A stretch of 64,000 bases of DNA from Rhypophila decipiens (Eukaryota; Ascomycota; Sordariomycetes; Sordariales; Naviculisporaceae): NCBI GenBank assembly GCA_033297075.1, contig MU858116.1, positions 1-64,000 on the forward strand. Reading direction: 5' to 3'. Positions 22,238 to 32,641 of the stretch are shown here, piece after piece; position 1 is the stretch's first letter; every line of letters begins with the position of its first letter. Made by a program: the position numbers and the translations under genes. The notes under the pieces were generated by a model. The model did not search any database and was not told where the DNA came from. It saw only the letters and a program-made list of their open reading frames with translations.

Positions 22238-22286
22238 TCCCTCATGCTCCTTCCCTCATGCTCCTTCCCCTATGCTCCTTCCCTCG
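22238..22286. repeat. Short tandem repeat CTCATGCTCCTTCC, 3 copies
   Basis: Three consecutive copies of a 14-15 bp unit, slightly imperfect in the third. Confidence 0.8.
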
Positions 22287-22679
22287 ACCACAACTCTGTC
22301 ATGGCCAGAACAAGACCTACATAAGCACTTTGAAGAAGACGTGAATGGGGGAAAGAGGTATTACAAGCAGATTGAGAGAAGGCACCTGTGTAGGCCTATC
22401 GACTTAAAATCTTCAAAACCGGGAGACTTGCCTTTTTAACCCTCATTCTTTGGGTTCTCCTTGTCAACTTCTTATTCTCTCTTATATCTTCTATTCAGAA
22501 TATGGACACTTTCAGTTCATTATCTTTCTAGTTAATAGCTAGCACCACTCGACCTTGTTCGTATCTCTTCATTTCCCATTCCCAGGCCCCATTTCCACCA
22601 CCCGCGACGCGTCTCTTTTCCCTTCACTAGGCATCGTTACTAACCGCGAGACGTCCTGGTTTTAGCTTGCACGGACGCG

Positions 22680-23522
22680 ATGAGTATCTCCATCAGCGGG
22701 AACAACGGCGCCGGTGGACCCGTTGTCGTCAATGGCGATGGTAACATCGTTAATCGTTAACGGTACCATCATCATCAACTACCCTCCCGCGACCACCCTC
22801 ACCACCAGGACCATCTACGCCGGAACGCCATCCCCGGCTAATCCCATCACGACTCTCGACACCGGGACGCGATCCCCGGTTTCTTCCATCACGACCCTCA
22901 CCACCGGACCGTCATCCCCGGTTTCTTCCACCACGACCAACACCGGGACGCCATCCCTGGTGACTATAACCACGATTTACAACGCCGGGAAAACATTCTC
23001 GGCCACAACTACCACGACCCTTATCCTCACCGGATCTTCATCCCCGGCTGAGCCTGAGTCAACCTCCTCGGGCCGCGACCTCACCACCAACGAGAAACGT
23101 ATGTTTACCATATACTTCAGCACTTGTCGAACCAATTGTTCTGAGTCTCTTCTGACTTTTTGAATCTAGTCGCCATTATCGGTGGAATCATCGGTCCGAT
23201 CATGTCGTTCCTCGGGTTCCTCACGCGACCATGGATCTGTGACAAATTCCGGCATTTCCACTGTTGCGGCCTCCGACCTCGGCCTCCCGCTCCACAACCC
23301 AATCTGGCTCTTCAGCTGATTCCGGTGGCGAATCCCGCAGCGAATCCGGTGATGAATCCCGCGGCGAATCCCGTGACGATTCCGGTGGCTTTACAACTGT
23401 TGATTCCCGCACAGAATCCCGCACAGAATCCCGCAGACATGCCAGTGTTTAACCTCGGCGCAAGCACAGCGCAGATGCTTGCGGAGCTAGCTCGCAATCC
23501 CTGGCAAGAGAGGACCGCGTGA
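22680..23522 (+). CDS. Thr/Ser-rich repeat protein with central membrane helix; N-terminal frame broken by 7-bp duplication
   Basis: ATG 22680 opens MSISISGNNGAGGPVVVNGD but stops at 22758-22760. A direct duplication (ATCGTTA at 22746-22752 and 22753-22759) causes the break; with one copy the frame runs into NGTIIINYPPATT. As it stands, translation could begin at ATG 22732 in the second frame. Downstream is a Thr/Ser/Pro-rich stalk of imperfect repeats (TTLDTGTRSPVSSITT). A 71-nt intron (23099-23169; GTATGT, CTGAC, TAG) follows. Exon 2 starts with a hydrophobic glycine-rich helix (LAIIGGIIGPIMSFLGFL), a Cys/His patch, then Asn-Pro repeats (NPAANPVMNPAANPV). No family known; probably membrane-associated with an O-glycosylatable stalk. 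The orientation across the membrane is unclear. Confidence 0.55.
23330..23450. repeat. 15-bp coding repeat region
   Basis: GAATCCCGCAGC-type units of 15 or 18 bp repeat through exon 2 of the gene at 22680. All plus frames stay open here, encoding either NPAAN-type or SGGESRSE-type peptides. Confidence 0.6.
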
Positions 23523-24543
23523 CTTGTCGACACGCCTCCAACATGGTGCACACGACAAGCCTCCACCATGTTGCAAAGACAAGCGCAGCCTGACACGACA
23601 TCCACTTGCCAACAATTGGAGATCAACCATGTTCTCCCCCGTCGATCTCCATTGGATCGACGTCACCACTGGACCATGCCGACCGTCAGATTGACCGGGG
23701 CATTCTGTCTGTTTCCGCCTCCGGCTGGTGAGAGCCACCGCGTCCGTCATTTAGAGCTATGGCCGCCCTCACACCTTTTCATGGTCGTTGCCGTTATCAC
23801 TTCGACTTTAGTCTTACCGATCTCCCGATTTTCCCCAGCCGACGTCTTGCTCTACCACTCGAACGGCCCCCTGACCGGATCGGGACCCGACTCTTGACCT
23901 TCTGGACTTGCCCTGGACACTCGATTCCGCCTGCCAACTGCCTTGGCACCAGTCTTCCGATCAGCTGTGTTCTCGCGTTTTGAATACTTGAAATTCGCTC
24001 GGTTGAACATGGCTGGATACCTGTCGGTTGTTGCGAATGTACGGTTACTTCGGGTGAGATGGAAGGGAGTTAAGCTGGTACAAAAGGCAAAGAGGTTAGT
24101 TGCTCTCTAACCGTAATGCCATTTATGTTCTCACGACTGATAGGTGATTGATTACCTACATTTATAGCGATATTGGATACCTGGCGGTTATTGCGAGCTC
24201 TGCGGTGCTGGGGAGAGGGATTGTATAGTGGGTTAGCTTGGTTGCGTGAGCTCGCTTGTGTCCATGCTGATCCGGATGGGGGCAAGAGAAGAATGGAGAG
24301 AGAAAGAGAGCGGCGTGGCTGGAAAAGTGGGTATGATGTGCCCGAAAGATTTAAGACAACGACACATTTAATGTTCCTGACCTCTCTCTACGAATTATCA
24401 TCGTAACGCCATCGATACTTTGCACGCTTCTTATTTTTTCTTCTTGGTTTGTATCACTAGTTAGTGGTTATGCCCTTCATGTTTCTTTCTTATAATCTAG
24501 TGCTAACCATCCGCATCATTGTCTCCACAAAGCAAGTTGAAAT
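23523..24543. other. Intergenic with short direct repeats
   Basis: No gene supported. GGATACCTGTCGGTTGTTGCGA (near 24014) recurs as GGATACCTGGCGGTTATTGCGA (near 24174). A CCTCCAACATGGTGCA / CCTCCACCATGTTGCA pair occurs near 23535 and 23560. Confidence 0.45.
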
Positions 24544-25094
24544 TTAAGGGCACCTCCACGAGCTGATACGGTCATCAAAGAATCCGTCACCGTCCGAGAG
24601 GTTGGCATCCTCGTTATTGGTGTACATTCTGCCCTCGCAGTTGAAGTGTCTAAAAGAAGGGCCATTTCGCGTCAGTAATGAGTTGCACATCACAAGGCTC
24701 GTTAGTCCGTAACCGGTCACCGTGCACTTACTCGAACCACTTGCACCCAAAATAGAAGTTGGCTGTGAGACCCTTGACGGAACTGGCGCGGTTGTCCCAC
24801 CCTGCGGGGACGTTTTCTATCAAAATTGGATTGCGGTTTGTTAAAAATGATCTTGATGGAGTCAAGAGGAAGAACTTGAACGGGGAAAGAAAGGGGCTGT
24901 ATCATACGGCATTGTGCCCACGTGCCAGTGGGTTCAATACACTCGCCGCCCCAGTAAGGGTGCTCGCACATGCGAACTCTGGTAGTATCTTGTCGAGCCT
25001 TGATGTCGGCGGCACCGTCGGGGGCAGGGGCAGCTACTACAGCTGAGGCGGCGAGGACCAGGAGGCCGGTGGCGATGGACTTGATGGAGACCAT
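24544..25094 (-). CDS. Small secreted cysteine-rich protein, beta/gamma-crystallin-like
   Basis: Three exons: 25094-24908, 24816-24732 and 24649-24544, 125 aa. Introns of 91 and 82 nt have GTATGA and GTAAGT donors and keep frame. The N-terminus is a classic signal peptide (VSIKSIATGLLVLAASAVVA) followed by a short pro-like segment to about KARQ. The mature part has six Cys and aromatic/Gly-rich strands (MCEHPYWGGEC, FYFGCKWFE, FNCEGRMYTNNED, DGFFDDRISSWRC). This layout resembles small fungal secreted proteins with a crystallin-type Greek-key fold. Such proteins are often antimicrobial or effector-like, but the role here is unknown. The gene structure is well supported; the fold is inferred from pattern only. 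Confidence 0.75.
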
Positions 25095-26045
25095 TTTGAT
25101 TGATTGATTGGCTGTTTTTGAGTGGAACGGGGGGCTGATTGGAGCGGTCGGTGATGAAGCAGAGAGAGGAGGTAAGTTGTCAAAAGAATAGAAAGGACGG
25201 CCTATATACCTGTTTCTTTGCCTTTGGTCCTCATTGTCCTTCATCTTCTTCCACCATCAACCCACCCCTAATCACGCTACAGACGGATGCGAAGACATCA
25301 AGAGGATTTTCCAAACCAGGAGATATCATGGCTAGACACGTCCTTGCCATGCAAAGTTCACGTCATGGGTTCCCTCGTCTTAGCTGAGAGTGTGTGCATG
25401 TGCTTGGTATTGAATCCATCGTCAGCTTTGTCGGCGACAAGGCTCGGCACTGGCATGGTGGGGTTGTTCTAATACTACGCTGACATCACCTGACAAGGCG
25501 CTATAAAGCTAGCCCAGAGCCGCCTCGGACGTCCGAATAAGCCGGGTGGAGTCCCAATGCAGGAAGCGGGAATTATCGAGAGCCTTATAGGCTGCTCCCA
25601 CTCGGAGGAGAGTGCGTGATTGGTTACCGTTGTTTAGTTTCTTGACTAGGGGCGGCCGCGAGGAATCTACATTCCTTGCCGCGGCCGCCGCCGAGAATGC
25701 AACGCTGGTAGTGTGAATCGTACGACTAGGCAATGCTTGCGCTATTTTGATTGATGAGTGCCTCTGAAGGATCTAGTACACTAATGAAAGGAAAGTAGGA
25801 AACCTGACAAAGAAGAAAGGAGTAAAAAACGCAGAAAAGACTGAGCAAAGAGAAATTTACAGACTAATATACAAAAGCTGGGGAACAAAACACCAGATTA
25901 TTAGGCAAAGTAGAGAGAAGAGGAAACGATAACTAAACCCGTAGAACACTAGCCATCTCTACGAGGGAAAGAACATTAAGCATTCCACCGAGAGACCAAA
26001 TACACACGTATCATCTTTGTCTGTCTTCCTTTTGTTACCGTTTTG
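25095..26045. other. Intergenic with GC-rich palindrome and a repeat copy
   Basis: An inverted repeat (GGGCGGCCGCGAGGAAT / ATTCCTTGCCGCGGCCGCC, about 25650-25690) abuts a sequence duplicated at 27149. Otherwise no gene. The part after 25,760 is A-rich on the plus strand. Confidence 0.5.
25691..25757. repeat. Direct repeat flanking the deaminase fragment, copy 1
   Basis: CCGAGAATGCAACGCTGGTA and GTGT, followed by a looser match ending TTTTGATT. The second copy is at 27149-27213. Confidence 0.65.
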
Positions 26046-26680
26046 CTAGATTCGGTCTTCTAATTCTTCTAGTGCCGAGTTCCCAACGCTGGCGGTACGG
26101 TCCACCCATGTGTCGGTGGACTGGGGATGATGCCAGAGGTGCTTGGGCACATTCTCCAAAAGCACCTCCCGAATCGTGCCGACGACCACGTCGTTCATCC
26201 TAGCCCTCATCCGCTCCACATGCTTACTCGACCCGTCCGACTTGACCGGAGGAAAACCGACGCCAGGAATGACCACGTTATGGCTCGAGGGTTCAACGAA
26301 TCCCACGGTGCGGGCGTTGTCATTCTTGAAAGGCGCCTTGACGGGTATGTTCTTGAGGTAGTGGAAGCAGAACCAGCATGCTCCCTTGCTGCAGCCAATG
26401 TAGCGGTCGTTGTCTTGAAACTTGAGTGACATGGCGTTGAAAAAGTGGGCAACTTGCAGCTCGGCGTGAAAGCGGGTTACAAGGACTCCCCCGTTCTTTC
26501 GCAGGACCCAGCGTTTGACCTCGTCCTGGAGGCTCAACTCGGTGTCACTGTCAGAAGAGGTCTGGCGCAGCTCTTCATGTTGATATCCGACCACCAGCTT
26601 CTCACGGTCGGCGGGAAAGCGTCGGCCGAGTCTATGGGCCGCCGCCGCAGGTCCGCGTTTGGCCAGCTTGAATCAGCTTG
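26046..26680 (-). pseudogene. OTT_1508-type deaminase-fold fragment without a start codon
   Basis: An open frame entering after a TGA near 26,675 and ending at 26046. It carries the two hallmark zinc-binding motifs of the fungal OTT_1508-like deaminase family: HAEL (in RFHAELQVAHFF) and a spaced Cys pair (IGCSKGACWFCFHYL). These families share the cytidine-deaminase fold; substrates are unknown. The first in-frame ATG lies downstream of HAEL, and I found no convincing upstream exon, although an AG acceptor (TTCAAG) sits at the 5' edge. Full-length relatives are usually several hundred residues long. So this is a 5'-truncated remnant or a gene with an unrecognised distant exon. Direct repeats flank it on both sides. 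Confidence 0.65.
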
Positions 26681-27279
26681 CCTCTTCTTTCACACCACGG
26701 AACATGACGCAATTTGCATGTGAGGAAAGTAAATCCTTTTGCTCAGCTTGAGGTTCCTTGTATAACTGTCCCAAGCTAAAGTTGGCGGCCTGACAATCAG
26801 ACAAATTGAAATCGAAATCGACAAAATGGGCCTATAAGCCTTACCGCTGAACCGAAGATGCCGGGGAATACAAGAAGCATAATATTCAGCCCCGAGATCT
26901 CGACCTCTAATCGCGGCCCCCTATACAGGCTTGTTCCTGGACCCTGTATTTTCGTCGTGAAGCAAGACCATCAAAGTTTCAGGCCACACGCCAGCCTCAT
27001 CTTTAAGATATCCATAAGTCAGTGAGTTGCCGCTTTAGCTTTTAGTCCTTGAAGCACTTCGGTATAGAGGATTTTAAATTTCAAAGCTAGCAAGGCCTAG
27101 CTAGCCTTACGATATCGCGTTATATTTCGTGTGTCCGCTGGACTGCGGCCGAGAATGCAACGCTAGTAGTGTAAAAGGTTAGATAAAGCTTGCTATGTTT
27201 TGATTACTTATTACTCACCGCTTTAAAAGAACTTTATCTAATAGTAATAGTTAGTGGAAAGAGCAAAAAGAAAAATAAA
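26681..27279. other. Intergenic with copy 2 of the flanking repeat
   Basis: No gene recognised. Includes the repeat copy at 27149-27213 and, at about 27255-27279, T-runs on the minus strand that can terminate the tRNA transcript. Confidence 0.5.
27149..27213. repeat. Direct repeat flanking the deaminase fragment, copy 2
   Basis: CCGAGAATGCAACGCTAGTA and GTGT, 23 of 24 bases like 25691-25714, then a weaker match. Confidence 0.65.
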
Positions 27280-27371
27280 CGCCCTCGGCGAGACTCGAAC
27301 TCGCAACATTCAGATTTCATCAGAAAGACATCCGTAAAAGTCTGACGCGCTAACCATTGCGCCACGAAGGC
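27280..27371 (-). tRNA. tRNA-Lys(UUU) with a 19-nt intron
   Basis: A full cloverleaf folds by eye. The acceptor stem GCCTTCG pairs with CGAGGGC (one G-T). The D-arm is GCGC..GCGC, the anticodon stem TCAGA/TCTGA and the T-arm GCGAG-TTCGAGT-CTCGC. The anticodon loop reads C-T-TTT-A (27340-27335), then a 19-nt intron in the usual place after position 37, then A. The B box GAGTTCGAGTC is good. Downstream TTTTTCTTTTT on the minus strand is a Pol III terminator. The mature tRNA is about 73 nt before CCA. The anticodon assignment depends on the intron boundaries, which I placed by convention. Confidence 0.85.
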
Positions 27372-27852
27372 CTTGTTTGTTACCTGTTCAGCTTTAGAGT
27401 TCTTTCTTATTATTGAATAGCAACATCTCCACCTCAGGGCCTCAGGCTTATTTTCCCTCACCGAGATACTCAAAACTTTGTTCCAAAAATCGCGAATTTC
27501 ATTAGAAGCGGCACTCTAATCATTTATCCACTTAACTCAGGTAAGTGTACAGCCTAGTTCATAGCCGCCTCTGATTGGCTGCAGCCAGTCGGTAAGGGGG
27601 CGGCTACATTGAACGCCGGCTGGTACAACACTGGTCTAAGGGTCTGAGAGTAATTGTGGTCATTGTCCGAATAGCTGGAGCAGCGAGGTCACAGTTACGA
27701 TCACTGGTAGTGGAAATTGGTCAATAAAAGCCGAGGGTTAATAGGAAAGCAGAGATATTCATTTGAATTGACCGGACACGGCTACCACAAAGTCCCAGAC
27801 TCCCAGCTCAGCACCAACCGATCATCCCCGATTGAGGAGATTGATTCCCTTC
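27372..27852. other. Intergenic, no gene recognised
   Basis: Lies between the tRNA 5' end and the 3' end of the second HET gene. No repeats or coding signals seen. Confidence 0.5.
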
Positions 27853-30400
27853 CTAGCCAGATCCCGGACCAAGATCTTCCCACTCCCAGTCATATTCCTG
27901 GCGCCCATGGGCTACATCATGCGCGCCCTCGAAAAGATCGGGGAGATCATCAAAGGTCCCTGCCGGCGCAAAGCGGGTTAGGTATTGCTCAAAAGCCACA
28001 ACCGGATCTGGGATTGCGCCGACGCGACTGGATGGCGGCGCGGACTGCAGCATAGGTTGTAGGCTGGGTGGTAGCATTGGCTCTTCTCCATGTGGCAGAG
28101 CTGCTTCTATGAGCCGAAGAGCATGGTCTGCTGTATGGGGGGCGAGCTCAAGGACGTCACGGCCGGGGGGAGGCGTACGGATGAGTTCTGCACGAAAGGT
28201 GCCAATGATTTGAGCAAAAATGTCATTGGCCAGCTGAAGCACGTACGCCTCCAATTGACCTGGCTGTCCCTGATGAAGTCCGTGAATGGTGGAAGAATCG
28301 TTGGCGAGACGTTGCGGGAGAACCCTCCGGCTTTCGGCGAGGTAGTGCTGGTGGAATTGGTCTAGGAGTTGAACAAAGCCCGTGTTGGAATAATCTAACG
28401 ACTATTGTTAGTTACGCTGAAGAGCTCACCTTCCTAATCAGTAACTTACGCTGTGGGGGGTAGGTGTTCGGGTCATCGCGAGGGAATAGGATGCTGAAGA
28501 TCTGCTGCCAGGTGCGAACAGTCTTCTTCCCGAGCTTCTCCTTTTGGAGGTCTTCAAACCCTTGGGAGGGATTGAACGACTCTCTCCACGGCACAAGGTT
28601 GCATGCCTGAATCAACTGTGAATGCTGACTGACGGCTTCGCGGCTCTCGAAGATCTTCCCGCACCTCAGGCATGGGTGAATATGGTGAGCACGGTAGAGG
28701 TGTTCCCTGAAATGGTGTGATCTTGTTAGCATCATCATGTTTGACAAGCGCTGGTGGGATCTTTCTCACTTCAAACGCGCTGTCGTCTCAAATCCAGGTC
28801 CCCGACAAGCAGTTCTGAGTCTAGGGCATTCCATATTCCGCTGAAAATAGGGACAAGCCAGTCTGTTCCAGGGATCTAATGTCTGTTTCTTAATTTGCCG
28901 TTCGTCGCCATCTTCTTCGTCGTCCTCATCGTCGTCCTCTCCCAGTCTGCTAGGCCGACCCCGTCGCTTTCGTTTGGCAATAGATCTTGCGTTCGCAACC
29001 CTGGTGCGATCGGATACCGTTGCCAACTGCAGACCAGGTCCCTGCTGGTCTTCTGTCGTTCTGGTCGAATCAGCGCCGCCCGGGCATGTGAGCGGGGCAT
29101 TTGGCACTTCCCCTGCAAGATGCTGAGAAACGCTAATGCAGAGAAGCCTCTTGTGATGCTGGAGAATCTGATCAAAGAACGCATGGTAGCTCAGTTCGGG
29201 CCCCTCGCCGGATTTTGTCCCTCCTGTTTGAGGACTAGGGGAATTCTCTGATGGGAATTGCCAGTTGCCCAATAGATATTTCTTGAAGTCGTCGCTCCGG
29301 GGCCGAACAAGGAAAGGCAGGCCTCGGCTCGGGTGCTGCAAGGCTGTTGCAGCTGCAAGTTGATGCGGAGAAGGGCTGTTCTCGGGCCTCGTTCTCAGCA
29401 TGCTCAACGCATCCTGGAAGACAACTCGCGTTGGCTTTGAGTAGTCCGGTTTGGGCACAATAATACCAAGAGCGTCAGCGAGCCCTACCAATGCAAAGAC
29501 TCGATCTCTGGGGTCGTTAGTGTTAAGCGTTGCAGTGAAATCGAGCGTCTTGGCCCAGGCCCACTGGCTCGCGAGCGCGTTACCCGAGAGAGATTCTCTG
29601 GCCTTCTCGTAACTGCCGTCGTATGGTGGAACACGGAGTAAGGCCTCGCTCGAGGACGTGATAAACTTGATAGAGGAAGTGGCGGTGTAGAACTGGAATG
29701 CTGCCATGCTGGCGGGTGGGAGGGCACGGTCGCCGCTGATGACGATCGAAGTGATAGTCTCGATGGCAGCACGCCCCCAGAACGTCTCCCACTCCGTTTC
29801 CCCGTCTTCTAGCAGCAGAGATGTATTCCTTGAACAGAGAATTTCTTGGAAGACCCACGCTCGGCGGAAAATAGGTGCCTTGAGATACTTCAGGACACTG
29901 CCACGAAGGGATCTCCCGTGGCGCTGGTTGTCGTCGAGCCCTAGGTCGACCATGGAGCCGTTGACTGATTTCAAGTTACCATACTGGTGACCGTCAGATG
30001 CGGACTCTCCGGGCCAGACAATCACATTTCTTGCTGCCTTGTAGATGTGGGACATCAGCCCTACCTGGGAACTTCTCTCTGCGATGTCGTCCTGGTTTAT
30101 GCAAATAGCATCGATCCAGAATAATCTGTCGGCTGAATCTTTAAGTCGCTGGAGGGAAAGGAGCGCCTGGTACAGGTTTCTACTAATATAGCGATCTCTG
30201 CCGTCGCATTGAATAGGGGTGGAACTGCGTTCGCTCCCCCAAACATAGGACAGCGCTTCGTAGGAGGGTTTCTTGTCCAGGCGGGCGGTCAAGAGGCTGC
30301 AGTATATTGTATCAGAACCGTCCGTTGGCGAGAGAATTCTGAGCAGCCGAATGCTGTTTCCGGCATCATCCAATGGCTTGTAGCAAAATTGCGTGTCCAT
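27853..30400 (-). CDS. HET-domain protein with C-terminal zinc-finger module
   Basis: ATG 30400; exons 30400-28770, 28706-28450 and 28394-27853, 809 aa. Introns of 63 and 55 nt are canonical (GTGAGA..GCTAAC..CAG; GTAAGT..CTAAC..TTAG) and keep frame. The HET domain occupies about residues 45-200 (YEALSYVWGSE, LFWIDAICINQDD, IVWPGE). After a Lys/Arg-rich, Asp/Glu-rich linker comes a fungal C-terminal Cys/His module: CPYFQRN, CRGPGFETTARLK, EHLYRAHHIHPCLRCGKIF, then WQQIFSILFPRDD. This last module occurs in many ascomycete proteins and may bind nucleic acid or protein. HET proteins act in non-self recognition and cell death. Apparently intact, unlike the HET gene at 5417. Confidence 0.85.
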
Positions 30401-32641
30401 TTTGTTCCGCCTTAGGCGTACACCTTTTCAGGCTCGCGGCGGAAGGTCAGACACTGAGGGGAGGAAGAATACGTACCACGAACTTTGCAGGAAAGAGAAA
30501 ATGGTGTGTTGTAGGATGTTCCGACAATAACAAACCAGTTCTTGTCCGGGTGAGTGTTTTTGTCCTCGAAGGCAAGACTATAAAAGACCCGGGAATTGCT
30601 CATTGCGCAATTCTTGCGCTGTGGGGCTGGATGGTTGCGCATCGTCGTTCTTTCCTCGTTGCGGCCTGCAGCACTTGCCGGCCAATGATATCAAGGCAGG
30701 CTCTGGCTTCCGATTATTCGTCATGGGGGACAAGAAAGAAGAAGGAAAATATTTGTAGCGCTCGCACCAATACTCAAGTTCAAAGGGGAGAGAGTTGTGG
30801 CCTGACAAACCATGAGGCTGTACTGCTTGGTTGCCGAAATTGAAAATCACAAAAGGGGCCGTGAATTACCGTGGAACCCAGGATGTTGGGGACAAAGGGG
30901 ATCTGGTTTCACCTTGAAATCATAGCATTCTGTTGAAGTAGAAGTTAGGGCGCAACTTCATCACATAGATCAGACATTCGAGAAGAGAGACTTCGGTGAA
31001 CAGCGATTCAGGAAATGTAACCCGATCTCCGTTAGGTTAGCCACCCCCTTGCTAGTTTCAGGATCAGAATCGTCTTGTTCGTCGTACGTATTTCATGAGC
31101 CGCCATTTCTTTACCTCCTTTCTCCTGCTGATAAAGGTGTGATGGCGTCGCCTGACAGGCATGGTGCGTCCCACGAGCAGACATATCAGTAATCCCTTTA
31201 ATAGCGTATACTTGTCCAAGAGAGGGCATTTACGAGACTAGAAGAGGCCCTAAGTTCTAGTATATATAGACGTATTGTGGCCCCTGATAGGTACACTGGT
31301 GTTCTCTCTAGGAATGAATCTCTCTGCTTGACCTCTACAAGGAACTCAAAAGTCTCTTTGATTTCTTTTCAAGGCATTGAGTATTTTGAAACACACCTTG
31401 GAGTTCTGCAAAATCAAAGCGACGGAATATATGCACACTCCGATGAACTTGGAGCGCCCTTTCTATTCTTTTCTGATTAAAGAATAGACAGCGGTTGATC
31501 GTCCTTAGGGGGCCAAGATGTCAATGATGATGATACAAGCTGTAATGTCATTGGAAGCATTAAAATCTTGCCTTCTTCAAGTTCTCATCCGTTCATCCTC
31601 AGAGAGATAAACCAGGGGTACGTGTACGGGCTTGGTGAATCTGCCACAAGGGCAACATGAAGGTAGCCAGAGAAGGGAGGTTGAGGCAAGCTTTTTGATT
31701 CGAGACCTGGGCTGGGTGATAAGAAATTATCTACGGATATGCTGCCATACTTTCATCGGAGCTTTAAAGATCCCGGTGCCGGGACTTTTGGTTCCATTTA
31801 ATCGTTCAAATGTGACGTCTTTCCGACGAACTGCCTTGGTCCCTTGCTGTATCATGTTTTGGGTCCTTGCTGGCGCCATGGTCTATTTCCATACCGTACT
31901 TTTCGACGTTGTTGGCGGCCATCAAGGTGCCACTATCCGCAGCGTATACTCGTATGCTAGTGATACGACGCTAACAGCGCACCAGCCAAAAGACCCACCC
32001 CCACTCTCTCCTCTTTTGCCCCCCATGTAGCAGTGGCATGCAGGCACAGTGAGGGGCGGGCTCAAGATTAAATCCAGAATCGCCCCGCGCCGTCACCAGC
32101 TTTCTTGCCATTGGATCTTGACTGGACCATCCAGAGCCCAGGACAAACCTGAAGACTTGCATGTGCATTGCCGTCCCAGTCTTAATCATATCACCAACTT
32201 TGCCATCGCGGTTCACCATTCCGAACGCCTTTGTTTTTGCGCTCCATCGTCCGTCTGCGCAACCCCAACATCGACCTCTTTCTCTCCTGTCGGTTGCGCC
32301 AAGACATCGTGGAGAGCTCTTTACACGGTTCCTCCTAGTACAAAGACCTCGGCTACCACCGATCACCGTCTGGAGATCTTCAAACATCGGCGGCACCCAT
32401 TCCCGGCTCAATTTACACCACGAATTCACCACACCCGTCGTACACCTTGGAGAACAGCAGCCCAGTCATGTTCGGCATATAACACCACCTGCTCCGAATC
32501 CCCTCACCGCTTCTTTGCCACCCTCCTCGCCCTTCGCATTTTCTGCCGGAGATCGACGCCAGCCTGTTTCGTGGTCGCTGTTGTTCCTAGCACTCATTTG
32601 CTGACGCTTCTCCTCACTACTGGGTGTCCTGTTTGATCAAA
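30401..32641. other. Long intergenic region
   Basis: 2.2 kb with no supported gene. Open frames around 31632-32030 and 32049-32604 lack any recognisable feature. The CT-rich sequence from about 32,150 to 32,640 is probably the promoter and 5' leader of the RING gene. Near 31220-31270 there is a single degenerate GGCATTTA..GACTAGAAGAGGCC sequence loosely like the minisatellite unit. Confidence 0.5.

Larger units (their letters stand above)
21491..22679. other. Intergenic with copy 2 of the dispersed duplication and a short tandem repeat
   Basis: Contains the second 90-bp repeat copy (21935-22020) and a three-copy 14-15 bp repeat. No gene is supported. The CT-rich stretch at 22,440-22,670 probably includes the promoter and 5' leader of the next gene. 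Confidence 0.5.

Noticed and set aside
31632..32030. A 132-residue frame upstream of the RING gene
   Set aside because: No start context, family resemblance or splice support; a hydrophobic patch alone is not enough.
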